DNA of 64,000 nucleotides. Source: an uncultured Elusimicrobiales bacterium. GTDB taxonomy: Bacteria; Elusimicrobiota; Elusimicrobia; Elusimicrobiales; Elusimicrobiaceae. Of the stretch, positions 22,148 to 31,700 are shown piece by piece; position 1 is the stretch's first letter, and the number at the start of each line of letters is the position of its first letter. A program made the position numbers and the translations under genes. A model generated the notes under the pieces. The model was not told the DNA's origin and searched no databases. It saw nothing but the letters and a program-made list of their open reading frames with translations. The stretch is taken from the NCBI GenBank assembly GCA_934662565.1, contig CAKUKI010000002.1:248001-312000 (forward strand). Reading direction: 5' to 3'.

Positions 22148-22666
22148 ATGAAAAACGCAAATTTAAGCCGTTTAGGTGGCTTTACGCTGATTGAATTGTT
22201 AGTCGTGGTACTCATTATCGGTATTTTAGCAGGCGTGGCGTTGCCGCAATATGAGGTAGCCGTAAAGAAGAGCCGCTTGGCGGCCGTTATTCCGCTGGTT
22301 AAAACTTTGTCGGATGCGGAAGAAGTTTACTATAACGCCAATGGCGTGTATACAGGGAACGTATCCAGCTTGGACGTATCTATGCCCTCGGGGGCTACCT
22401 TGTATGGGGGTTCAACCGACGATGGTTATGTGCAACTTTCTAACGGAATAATTATTGATTTATTGTCTGGTACAGGGGACATGGTGGGAGGAACTGAGTC
22501 ATTATTTGTGGAGGCCCGTCTACCGGACGGCACCAATAATATTTATTACCGTCAGTATTTGCAAAATTCCTCCAAACGGGGGGAGCGCTATTGTTTAGGG
22601 CATGAAAAAGTGTGTAAGTCCATGGGGGGAACTTTAATTAGCGGCACCACCTACAAATTGCCGTAA
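22148..22666 (+). CDS. Type IV pilin-like / type II secretion pseudopilin-like prepilin (172 aa)
   Basis: The start is ATG 22148, 11 residues before the prepilin peptidase site GG^FTLIELLVVV; Glu5 of the mature protein is present. The hydrophobic N-terminal helix continues LIIGILAGVALPQYEVAVKK, followed by a helical SRLAAVIPLVKTLSDAEEVYY and a globular part ending in a cysteine pair (YCLGHEKVCK), likely a disulphide. Elusimicrobium genomes have many such prepilin genes with nearly identical N-termini scattered outside pilus operons; this one too is alone, with a strong leader hairpin and its own terminator. Its role (pilus, secretion or DNA uptake) cannot be decided. Confidence 0.85.
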   Translation: MKNANLSRLGGFTLIELLVVVLIIGILAGVALPQYEVAVKKSRLAAVIPLVKTLSDAEEVYYNANGVYTGNVSSLDVSMPSGATLYGGSTDDGYVQLSNGIIIDLLSGTGDMVGGTESLFVEARLPDGTNNIYYRQYLQNSSKRGERYCLGHEKVCKSMGGTLISGTTYKLP

Positions 22667-22683
22667 ATGTTGCGCGTGTTATC

Positions 22684-22717
22684 AAAAAATCTCGGGTCCA
22701 AGAAGGCCCGAGATTTT
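22684..22717. terminator. Bidirectional terminator between the prepilin and nagA
   Basis: AATCTCGGG (22688-22696) pairs with CCCGAGATT (22707-22715), with A-run before and T-run after. Confidence 0.85.
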
Positions 22718-22735
22718 GCATATAAAAATTGCGCA

Positions 22736-23887
22736 TTATTTCCGCTCCCCGTTAATAAACACGGCTTTTAGGTGGAAATCCTTGTCAAACAGGGTTAAAT
22801 CGGCCCGCATGTCGGGGGCCACTTGCCCGCGCGTGTTCAGCCCCAGTAAACGCGCCGGAACGGCCGCCGCGCACGCCGCCGCTTGCGCCAGCGTAAACCC
22901 AAAGCGCACCAAATTTTGCACGCCTTTTAGCATGGTCAGGGCGGAGCCAGCAATCACTTTATCCGCCTTGCGTTTCCAAACGCCGCCGTCCAAAATAACT
23001 TCTTCCCCATTGGCATAAAAAGGGCCCTTTTCTTGCCCGGTGGGTTTGAGGGCGTCCGTCACCAAGGCAATTTGTTGGGGCGGTTTTATGCGGCCTAAAA
23101 AGCGCACTACGTCCGGGTGAACATGTACGCCGTCGGCAATAATTTCGCACGAAATTTGCGGGTGCAACAGCACCGCTCCGGCGGCCCCCGGTGCGCGGTG
23201 GTTAAACGGACTCATGGCGTTAAACAAATGGGTGGCGTGCGTAATGCCTTGGCGGGTGGCGGCTAAAAATTCTTCATAAGTGGCGTTGGTGTGGCCGGCT
23301 TGCATTAAAATATGGTGTTTCCGGCAGAACGCAATAACAGGCTCCATGCCGGCGCGTTCGGGCGCCAGAGTCATACTGCAAATTTTGCCTTGCGCGGCCT
23401 CGTACAAGCGGGCCAATACGTCAACGGACGGAGCCAAAATATCCTGCGGTTTCATTACACCGGCTTTTTTGGGGGATATAAACGGCCCCTCCAAGTGATA
23501 GCCGAGCAGCCGGGCGCCTGTTTCCCGCCCGAACGCCCCCACGGTGGCGCGCAAAATAGAGGTCATTTCTTCTTCCGTGCCACAATATAGCGTGGGGCAA
23601 AACGCGCAAACGCCCTGTTTGGCCAGCGCGGCGGACATAGCCAGTAAATCGTCTGCGCTGGCGTTTTCCGGCCCGTGCCCGGCGCATCCGTGAATGTGTA
23701 AATCTATAAACCCCGCGGCGGCATACGCCCCGCACGCATCAAAAATTTCCACATCTGCGGGCAGTTCGTGTACGTCTTCATTCGGCAGAACGGCCGTAAT
23801 GCGCCCGTTCTGGATTTGGATGGTGTGGTTCGGCTGTAAACCGCGCGGGGTAATGGCCGTCACGTTAAGTAAAAAAAGTGTTTTCAT
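22736..23887 (-). CDS. nagA: N-acetylglucosamine-6-phosphate deacetylase NagA
   Basis: The start is ATG 23887, which overlaps the nagB stop (ATGA); longer frames run back into nagB. The 383-residue amidohydrolase has FIDLHIHGCAGH (metal-binding HxH), LGYHLEGPFIS with the metal-binding Glu, MQAGHTNAT, THLFNAMSPFNHR and the catalytic aspartate in ALVTDAL. It removes acetate from GlcNAc-6-phosphate to give glucosamine-6-phosphate in the cytoplasm. As last gene of nagFEBA it takes the product of the PTS and hands it to NagB. Terminator at 22684-22717. Confidence 0.95.
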   Translation of the reverse strand: MKTLFLLNVTAITPRGLQPNHTIQIQNGRITAVLPNEDVHELPADVEIFDACGAYAAAGFIDLHIHGCAGHGPENASADDLLAMSAALAKQGVCAFCPTLYCGTEEEMTSILRATVGAFGRETGARLLGYHLEGPFISPKKAGVMKPQDILAPSVDVLARLYEAAQGKICSMTLAPERAGMEPVIAFCRKHHILMQAGHTNATYEEFLAATRQGITHATHLFNAMSPFNHRAPGAAGAVLLHPQISCEIIADGVHVHPDVVRFLGRIKPPQQIALVTDALKPTGQEKGPFYANGEEVILDGGVWKRKADKVIAGSALTMLKGVQNLVRFGFTLAQAAACAAAVPARLLGLNTRGQVAPDMRADLTLFDKDFHLKAVFINGERK

Positions 23888-24699
23888 GGGAGTTCCAGTT
23901 GCGCGTCTTGCGCCGGATGGGCGGCGGCTTGCGCGCATAGTTCGCGTTGCAAGTTTTCGGGCAATAAGTGTGCCGCGGCGCGGTCCGCCAATAAGGTGGC
24001 GCGCGGGTGCAATTTTAAGGCGGAAATGGGGCAACTTTCGTTGGGCGCTTGTACGGCTAATTGGCGCAGAACAGGCGCTTTGCTTTCCCCGGTGGCTAAA
24101 ATAAGCACTTCTTGCGCATCGGACACGGTGCCAATGCCCACCGTCAGCGCGTGCGTGGGCACGGCTTGCCAATTATGGTTAAAAAAGCGCGCGTTGGCTT
24201 GCCGGGTGCCGGGGGTCAGTTCCACTAGCCGCGTGCGGGAAGAAAAGGCCGAGCCCGGCTCGTTAAACGCGATATGTCCGTTTCTTCCTACCCCGCCGAC
24301 AAACAACCGTATGCCGCCCGCCTGACGGATAGCGCTTTCGTACGCGGCACATTCGGCGTGCGGGTCCGGCGCCATGCCGTTTAGCAGGTGAATTTCTTGG
24401 GCCGGGATGTTGACGGTATCAAACAACCGGGCGCGCATATACGCGTGGTAGCTTTGGGGATTGTCCGGCGGCAGTTGGGCGTATTCGTCCATATTAAATG
24501 TGGTGAATCGGGCAAAGTCCAGCTGGCCGGTTTGGTAGAGTTGGCACAAACAGGCGTACATTTCTTCCACCGTTCCGCCGGTGGGGAGCCCCAGCGTAAA
24601 GCGTTGGGTCGGGTGGCTCTTAAAAAATGCTAGGGCCGTTTTTTGAATGTAGCGGGCAGCCCACTGGCCCGGGGAACAAGCCGGAATAATTAGGCGCAT
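23884..24699 (-). CDS. nagB: Glucosamine-6-phosphate deaminase NagB
   Basis: A 271-residue protein with GLPTGGTVEEMY (phosphate site), the catalytic FNMDEY and GGVGRNGHIAFNEPGSAF containing the proton-relay histidine. It converts glucosamine-6-phosphate to fructose-6-phosphate and ammonia, feeding glycolysis. Asn where Escherichia coli has Asp141 is the form I recall from Bacillus NagB, so it is not a defect. The gene overlaps nagE by 10 bp and nagA by 4 bp, which implies tight translational coupling. Confidence 0.95.
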   Translation of the reverse strand: MRLIIPACSPGQWAARYIQKTALAFFKSHPTQRFTLGLPTGGTVEEMYACLCQLYQTGQLDFARFTTFNMDEYAQLPPDNPQSYHAYMRARLFDTVNIPAQEIHLLNGMAPDPHAECAAYESAIRQAGGIRLFVGGVGRNGHIAFNEPGSAFSSRTRLVELTPGTRQANARFFNHNWQAVPTHALTVGIGTVSDAQEVLILATGESKAPVLRQLAVQAPNESCPISALKLHPRATLLADRAAAHLLPENLQRELCAQAAAHPAQDAQLELP

Positions 24700-26177
24700 G
24701 GGGTGTCCTGTTGCAAATGGTGTTGGATTTCCGAACTGATTAATTCTACTTCCGGCCCAATCACTACCTGTACCATGCCGCCGGCCGCTTTTACAACACC
24801 GCGCGCCCCTAATTGTTTGAGGGCGGCGGTATCTACTAAATCACTGTTAAGCACTTCCAAGCGCAGGCGCGTGGCGCAGGAATCCAAGGTTTTGATGTTG
24901 GCTTTGCCGCCCAACGCCGCAATATACTTTGTCGCGCGGGAAAGCGGTTGCGTTTCGGCGGTTTGGGCTTGCGGGGCGGCTTGCGGCGGCTCTTGTTGCG
25001 GGTGCGTGCCTAAAGCGGCGGCTGTCTGCGGCTCGGCGCTTTCTTCCCGTCCGGCGGTGGGCAGATTCCATTTTTTTATAGCCCATACAAACAGTGCGTA
25101 ATACAGCACCCCGTATGCAAGCCCCACCGGCAGTAAATAAAGCCCGTTGCGGCCAAGGCCATAGCTTAACAGATAATCAAACAATCCGGCCGAAAAGGTA
25201 AACCCCAGCTTTACCTGTAATACATTCATGATAACCATGGAAAGTCCGGTCAGCACCGCGTGGAGAATATAGAGCGGAAAGGCCAAAAACATAAACGAAA
25301 ATTCTATCGGCTCCGTAATGCCTGTTAAAAAAGAGGTCAGGGCGATAGATAACAGCAGGCCCGCCGTGGCTTTTTTAGCGGTGGTTTTGGCGGTGGTAAG
25401 CATGGCTAAACACGCGGCAGGCAGGCCAAACATCATAATAGGGAAGAACCCCGCCATAAACGCTCCGGCGGTGGGGTCGGCGGCAAAAAAGCGGGTCAAA
25501 TCCCCATGAACAACGGTTTGCACGCCGTTTTGCAGGGTGGCAAAATCCCCAAATTGGAACCAAACCAAATTATTCAAAATGTGGTGCAATCCGAGCGGAA
25601 TTAACAGGCGGTTGGCTACCCCATAGCAGAATAACCCAATATTGCCGGACGAAATCGTCCAGTTGCCAAACGCGCCAATCAGCCGTCCGGCAAACGGCCA
25701 TATAAAATACGCCAGTACGGCTACCAACAAACACGCCGCGCCGGTAATAATGGGCACAAAGCGCCGCCCGCCGAAAAAGGCCAAATACGGGGGGAGTTGA
25801 ATATCGTGGTAGCGGTTATATAAGGCGCCCGCCAAAACACCGGCAATAATGCCGCCTAAAACGCCCATATCTCCGGCGGGGTCCAACGCCTTAAAAGCCG
25901 CCGTTTGAATCACATACCCTACAAACGCCGCCAAGGCGGCCGCGCCGTGGTGTTCGCGCGCAAAACTGGTAGCCACGCCCAACGCAAAAATAACGGGTAA
26001 ATTGCTAAATACCGCATTTCCGGCCGAGGCCAAACAGGCAATATTGAGTAAATCCGGCTGGCCTAAACGCAGTAGCAGCCCCGCTACCGGCAGTACCGCA
26101 ATAGGCAGCATAAGCGCCTTGCCCAGCTGAACAAGCCCGCGCCCGACGGCAGAAAAAAATGTTTTTAGCAGTGTCAT
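24690..26177 (-). CDS. nagE: PTS N-acetylglucosamine transporter, EIICB
   Basis: A 495-residue membrane protein with about ten transmembrane segments in the IIC domain (LMLPIAVLPVAGLLLRLG, GLHHILNNLVWFQFG, LTGITEPIEFSFMFL). A proline/alanine/glutamine-rich linker (about 385-415) leads to a IIB domain with the phosphorylated cysteine in LDSCATRLRLEV (about residue 433). The GITEPIEF motif and domain order IIC-IIB fit the glucose/GlcNAc PTS family; the flanking nag genes decide for GlcNAc. It has no IIA domain, which is supplied by the upstream nagF product. Confidence 0.92.
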   Translation of the reverse strand: MTLLKTFFSAVGRGLVQLGKALMLPIAVLPVAGLLLRLGQPDLLNIACLASAGNAVFSNLPVIFALGVATSFAREHHGAAALAAFVGYVIQTAAFKALDPAGDMGVLGGIIAGVLAGALYNRYHDIQLPPYLAFFGGRRFVPIITGAACLLVAVLAYFIWPFAGRLIGAFGNWTISSGNIGLFCYGVANRLLIPLGLHHILNNLVWFQFGDFATLQNGVQTVVHGDLTRFFAADPTAGAFMAGFFPIMMFGLPAACLAMLTTAKTTAKKATAGLLLSIALTSFLTGITEPIEFSFMFLAFPLYILHAVLTGLSMVIMNVLQVKLGFTFSAGLFDYLLSYGLGRNGLYLLPVGLAYGVLYYALFVWAIKKWNLPTAGREESAEPQTAAALGTHPQQEPPQAAPQAQTAETQPLSRATKYIAALGGKANIKTLDSCATRLRLEVLNSDLVDTAALKQLGARGVVKAAGGMVQVVIGPEVELISSEIQHHLQQDTPCA

Positions 26178-26188
26178 AAAAGTTTCTC

Positions 26189-28684
26189 CTATTTACTTAA
26201 ATGGCGGCGCACCAGTTCCCGTACGGCTTGTGCATCCGGCAAGGCCAGCGCCTGTTGGGCTAATAGGCGGCAATCCGCCGCGTTTAAGCGCCGCACCAGC
26301 GCTTTTATTTTGCCAATCGCTCCGGCAGAAACAGCCAGCTCCGTTATTCCTAGCCCCACAAGCAAGGGGACTGCGTCCGTATCGCCCGCCATGGCCCCGC
26401 AAACGGCGGCGGGAATGTGGGCGGCTTGGGCCGCTTGCCCGGTGCGTGCAATTAAATGCAGTACGGCCGGGTGCAGGTGGTCGGCGCGGGCGGCTAATAG
26501 CGGGTGGCCGCGGTCTATGGCCAGTGTATATTGGGTTAAATCGTTCGTGCCCAGTGAGAAAAAATCCGCCGTTTGGGCAAACTGTTCGGCCAGCAAAGCG
26601 GCAGACGGTACTTCTACCATAATGCCGGTTTCCACTTTGGCCTGTATGCCGAGGGCCTGTTTTTCCTGTTCTATTAAATGGCGGCAGGCTTGGGCCTCGC
26701 TTACAAAACCCACCATGGGAATCATAATGCGCACTTGTCCGGCGGGTTGCACGCGCAACATGGCGCGCAGTTGGGATAAGAAAACCTCTTTATTGGTGCC
26801 GTAGGCGCGCACCCCGCGTATGCCCAGTACGGGGTTTTCTTCTGGCGGTAAGGTAAGGTACGGCGCCGGCTTATCTCCGCCAATATCCAGCGTGCGTAAA
26901 GTGACGGGCCGCCCGTGCATGGCGTTTACAATGCCTTGATACTGCCGCAGTTGTTCGTCCTCACTAGGGGCATGGGTCTGGTTTTGCAAAAATAAAAGTT
27001 CTGTGCGCACTAACCCCAGCGCATCCGCCCCGTTTTGATAGGCTTGCCGGGCTTCTTTTTCATTACAGATGTTTCCGCCTACGGTGATGTGTACGCCGTC
27101 TACTGTTAAGGCGGGGGCTTGGCCGGCTTGTATGTCTTGCTCCAGTTGCAGGCGGGCAGAGTCCATTTCCGTTAACAGGCGGGCGCGGTCCGGCGCGGAG
27201 GGGTTAATGTATAAAGTGCCTTGCGTGGCATCTATAAATGTGTCACTTCCGTTAGGGATTTGCAATACTTCTTTGCCGGCACAAGCCAGTGCGGGCAGCC
27301 CCATATTGCGCAGCATAATGCACACATGGGCGGTGGGCGAGCCGGCGGCTAACACTACCCCGCTTACGCGGCCTTCCAAAAAGGCCAAGTCCGAGGGGAG
27401 TAAATCTTCGGCAAAAATCACGCATCCGGCCGGAAAAGCCGGCAGGGCCGCGCTTTGCCCGTTGAGCGCCAAAAGCACGCGCTTGCGTAAGTCTTTCAGG
27501 TCCGCAATGCGCTCCATTAAAAAGCGGTTTTTTGTTTTTTTAAGGAGCTCCACACTGGCGCGGATAGCCTCGTTAAACGCAAAAGCGGCTGTTTTGCCTT
27601 GTTCCATTATTTTTTGTGCGTGGGAAAGCAAAAACGGGTCTTTCAGTAAGCCTAAATGCGCTTGCAAAATGTCCTGCGCGGCGGCGGAAGAAGCGTGGGA
27701 AATTTCTTGCTGTAAAGTTTTTTCCAACAGGGCAATCGTTTCGTCTAAGCGGGTTTGTTCCAAAGCGGGGTCTTGGGCGTTTTCTTCAAACGGAATTTCC
27801 CCGGCCGTATAGACGTATGCCGGACCGTGGGCAAAACCGCCCCCGCACGATAAGGCTTTTAGCGTAAGTGATTGGGAAAAATCCAACGCGGGTTTGGGGG
27901 TGCATTTGCAAGGGGTTTCCCCTAGTCCCTCCGCCAGTGCTTGCGTAAGCGCGGCAAGCGCATGTTGGGCGGCGGTTTTATCTGCCGTGCGGGCGCGCAG
28001 TTGGATAGCGGAGCCCCTTTCCAAGGCTAACGCCATAATGCTGACGGTGCTTTTGGCATTGGTTTCTGTTTGGTTATAAACAATGAAAATAGGAAAATCA
28101 TATTGAGCGGCTAATCGGGCCAATACCCCCGCCGGACGCGCATGTAAACCGTTGGGGTTGGTAATGGTAATGGGGGCACTGTCAAAAGCGGGGGCATTTT
28201 CCGGCGTTTCTGGGACGGCGGTAAAGGCTTGCGCTCCGGCTACGGCTACTTTTTCCCCAACTTGTACGGCGCGCGGTGCGCTTACTGCCACCGGTGCGGC
28301 TTCCGGCGCGGTGACGGTGCACATAATCCAATAACAAGGTACCGCGTTTTTTAGGGCGGCAAGGTCAAAGCGGATAAGCTCCTGCCCGCAAGATACACGT
28401 TGCCCCTCTTGTACCAATACTTCAAAACCTTGGCCTTTAAGGGCCACCGTTTCCAAGCCAATGTGCAGGAGTATTTCAAAGCCGTTTTGGGTGAGTACCA
28501 GCGCGTGGGCATTTTTATTAATATTGCTGACGGTTCCCTCAAAAGGGGCATACAAAACGCCTTCGGTCGGTTCTATGGCAAAGCCGCTACCTAGCATGTG
28601 TTCACTAAATACAGGGTCCGGCACTTGTTCTAACGGTCTTAAAAATCCCTGCGCGGGGGACATTAAATCCAAAACGGATGGCAT
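26189..28684 (-). CDS. nagF: Multiphosphoryl transfer protein EIIA(Glc-type)-HPr-EI
   Basis: One 831-residue chain carries all soluble PTS modules. EIIA(Crr type) has LLHIGLETV, with its phospho-His near residue 73. HPr has NPNGLHARPAG with the phospho-His near 180. Enzyme I (from about 270) has the phospho-His in GSPTAHVCIML (about 453) and the PEP-binding MVEVPSAALLA and TNDLTQYTLAIDRG. It moves phosphate from PEP to NagE. Fused EIIA-HPr-EI proteins called NagF are known from GlcNAc operons of several Proteobacteria. As first gene of nagFEBA it makes the operon self-sufficient. The minus-strand TATAAT at 28712-28717 is the likely -10, without a good -35. The ribosome-binding site AAGGAG precedes the ATG. 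Confidence 0.92.
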   Translation of the reverse strand: MPSVLDLMSPAQGFLRPLEQVPDPVFSEHMLGSGFAIEPTEGVLYAPFEGTVSNINKNAHALVLTQNGFEILLHIGLETVALKGQGFEVLVQEGQRVSCGQELIRFDLAALKNAVPCYWIMCTVTAPEAAPVAVSAPRAVQVGEKVAVAGAQAFTAVPETPENAPAFDSAPITITNPNGLHARPAGVLARLAAQYDFPIFIVYNQTETNAKSTVSIMALALERGSAIQLRARTADKTAAQHALAALTQALAEGLGETPCKCTPKPALDFSQSLTLKALSCGGGFAHGPAYVYTAGEIPFEENAQDPALEQTRLDETIALLEKTLQQEISHASSAAAQDILQAHLGLLKDPFLLSHAQKIMEQGKTAAFAFNEAIRASVELLKKTKNRFLMERIADLKDLRKRVLLALNGQSAALPAFPAGCVIFAEDLLPSDLAFLEGRVSGVVLAAGSPTAHVCIMLRNMGLPALACAGKEVLQIPNGSDTFIDATQGTLYINPSAPDRARLLTEMDSARLQLEQDIQAGQAPALTVDGVHITVGGNICNEKEARQAYQNGADALGLVRTELLFLQNQTHAPSEDEQLRQYQGIVNAMHGRPVTLRTLDIGGDKPAPYLTLPPEENPVLGIRGVRAYGTNKEVFLSQLRAMLRVQPAGQVRIMIPMVGFVSEAQACRHLIEQEKQALGIQAKVETGIMVEVPSAALLAEQFAQTADFFSLGTNDLTQYTLAIDRGHPLLAARADHLHPAVLHLIARTGQAAQAAHIPAAVCGAMAGDTDAVPLLVGLGITELAVSAGAIGKIKALVRRLNAADCRLLAQQALALPDAQAVRELVRRHLSK

Positions 28685-28743
28685 AAAAACTCCTTACTGT
28701 TTATTTTCTCTATTATAGTATATTCTGGACGCGAAAAAAGCAA

Positions 28744-28776
28744 TAAAAAAGCCCCGCCGCAACGGACGGGGCTTTG
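28744..28776 (-). terminator. Terminator of the alpha-2-macroglobulin-like gene
   Basis: AAAGCCCCG (28748-28756) pairs with CGGGGCTTT (28767-28775); on the minus strand a T-run follows. Confidence 0.85.
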
Positions 28777-28787
28777 GAAAAACCGCT

Positions 28788-31700
28788 TTAATTTACATGT
28801 AGTATTTCGGCCGCACTGTGGGCGCCAAATTCCGGCGCGTACATGGATTGCACCTGCGCGGCGGGTACCCGATATTCTCCGGCGGTGGCGGGGCGCAATA
28901 CATAAGTGAGTGTAAAGGTACCCGCAGGCACGCGGTTCAAATAAAAACGGGTGGAAGCCTCTTTATTTTCCTGATACATAGGCAGCGGCTCTGCCGTCCA
29001 GCCGGAGAGCAGAGAATCACTTTCAAATCCGGCGGGTTTGGGGTCCGAGAGTAGCACATAGTCAAAGGCGCTGTCCGCGGTGAGGGTTAAATGTACTTCC
29101 ACTTCGTCGCCCGCCTGTACCGGTGTTAAGTCTTCCAAACGGCGCAATTTGGGCTCTCCCTCTTGCGTATATTTTAAGAAGTATTCCCGCGTGACCTGAA
29201 GAACCCCTTTGGGCGAGACCGCGGCCTTGGGGGTGGAATACACCACAGACAGAGAGGCAAAATCTTCCGCCCCGCCCTGTTTGGTAATTTGGGCCGTGTA
29301 TAACTCTTTGGTGAGCCCGCTGCGGCGCGTGTAGCGCGGGTCCGCCGTAAAGTCTAACGGTTGGAGCGTAAGGGTTTCCTGTACCGGCCCCCAACGTAAT
29401 GTATAGCGGCTGGGTTCGCTTAAAAAGCCTTTTTGGTTCATATAATTTAATAACGCAAATACGGCTTGTGCGGCCGAGCGGGGGCTTTCCCATACGCTAG
29501 CTTTACCGTTAAACAAAATCCAGCGGGCCATAGCCGCCGTTTGCGGGGCTTGCGGGCGGATTTCTAGTAGCGTTTGCAAGGTGGCCGTTTGGGTGGAAAG
29601 TGTGTCACGGTACCAGACCCAGCTTTGGGGTTCCGGCGCAAAGTGCGCACCGGTCAGCGGGTCTTCTTGCAAGCGGGAAAGGACCAAGTCCAAATACTTT
29701 TGGGCTTTGGCTTCCTGCCCTAAACGGTGGAATACCGCCGCCGCATACGTCTGGCCCAGCGGGGTCATAAAGCGGGCGTATTTATCGGCATACGCCGCCC
29801 AGTTTTGCACGTCTTCCCGCGCGGTTTTTACTTCGTTCCACTCGGCATCAAACGCAGTAAGCACATACGCGGCATACAAGGCATAGGCTACATCCGCTTC
29901 GTTGGGGGTTTTGGTTTGGCTTAAACGGCGGTTGACGGCGGCCACCGCAAAGGTATAGGCTTTTTTAACCATAGCTTGCGGAAGTTGCGCCTGCGCCCGC
30001 GCGGCTTGCGCAAAGTTATCTAAGGCGTAGAGGGTTAAGTATTCGTCGTCATTTCCGTTGGGCAGCCAAGTAAATGCGCCGTCCGCATTTTGATATTTTT
30101 TAAGGGCGGCCACGGTTTTGGCCTGTTGGCGGGCCACGGTTTCCGGCTCAAACAAACTGATGAGGTTGCTTTCCTGCACCGGGCGGCCTTGGGAAATAGC
30201 CAGCCACGGCGTTTGCTCTAACAGCGTTAAACGCAAGGGGTCGGTTTCGTCCCATGCCGGAGTGAGCGTATTGCGTTTGGGCAGTTTGTCCGCCGCTTGC
30301 CGGAGTGCCGGATATTGCTGGTAAAAGCTGTGCGTGACTGCAAGCGGCACATAGCGGTTGAGCAGGCTGAGCAAGTCTTGCCGTTGGGAAGACAAGAGCT
30401 GCGGTACGCGGTTAAATACGCTGAGTGCCAAACTGGGGTTGATTTGCAAGACGGCGGTTTCGGGTTTGGCTTGCGGTTGGTGGATTAGCTCCGTCAGTTC
30501 CAAGGTATTGGTGCCGTTTTTTAAGGCTTTGCTAACGGTAGCCAGCAAACGCTCTTTACTGGGCAGTACGGGGAGGGTTTTGGACTCTGCGTCCATTTGC
30601 CGTCCGGCGCGGGCCGTCACGGTAATATCCGTCATTTCCGGCGCACAATCCACCGCGCTTTCCCACGCGGCAAAAACGGTCTGCCCCGCCGGAATAGTGA
30701 CGGTTTTAATCGCTTTTTTAATGCCGAAAATTGCTTTAGCGTCAATGCCGTTTTGCTGAATGTTCAGCTCCACTTGCGCGGTTATTTTCCGCTTGGTTAA
30801 GTTGGTTAGCGCCGCTTGCAGCGTGGTTTTGTCCCCTTCGCGCAAAAAGCGGGGCAGTTGCAAGCGGACCATAAAGTCTTTGCGGGTGACGGTGCTGGCT
30901 GTAAATGCGCCAAAGTTGGCAGAGCGCGTCAGCACAAAGCCGCGTACGTTCCATTGGGTTAAACTTTGCGGCAAGGTAAAGTGAATTTGCGCCTGCCCGC
31001 CGTTTACCGCAAGAGTGGGGTTAAAATAGGCCGTTTCGTTAAAATCCGTACGCACGGCGGGGGCCGCTTCTTGCGGCTGGGGGGCGGCTTCCAGTGCGGC
31101 GGTGTCTGCCGTATCTAACGCGACAGATTCCGCCTTTTCTTCGGCCATCATAGGAGCCGCAGAGCGGGCCATAAGCATATTTCCGGCCGCGGCCAGTTTG
31201 GCCCCTGCGCGCATAAAGTTGCGGTAGGAGCGGAAAACCGGCTGTAAATTAAGCTGCGGTAAGGGCAGCGCGGAATTATCTTCAAACGGCGGTTTAACAA
31301 ACGCGCTTTCCTCCGCCAATGTGTTGGCCGCGGTATTAAACAAACTGCCGCCGGCGTTGCCCATGGGCATGATAGGCGCAAACAAGGCTTTTAGGGTTAG
31401 GCGGTCTTCCGGCTTGGCGTAATAATCTAATGCGCTGTCGTACACCGTCACACTGGCTTGGCCTTGTACACCCGCACCGCTAGCGTCCTTGGCGGTAAGG
31501 CTCCAACGGGTCTGTTGGGCCGGTTGTTGGGCGGGGGGAACCGTTAAGTTTACCTTGAGTTGTTTTTGGTCAAACGGAACGTCTATAAAGGCGGTCTGTT
31601 GGTACATTTGGTATTGGGAAACCCCAAACCAACGCAGGCCCAGCCCGCCGCGGTGTTCTGGCTGAACGGGCACAGAAAGAACACTTACTCCGCCGGAAAG

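Noticed and set aside
24240..24300. Apparent loss of a catalytic Asp in NagB (Asn in GVGRNGHIAF)
   Set aside because: As I recall, the Bacillus-type NagB has the same Arg-Asn-Gly-His, so this is a normal variant.
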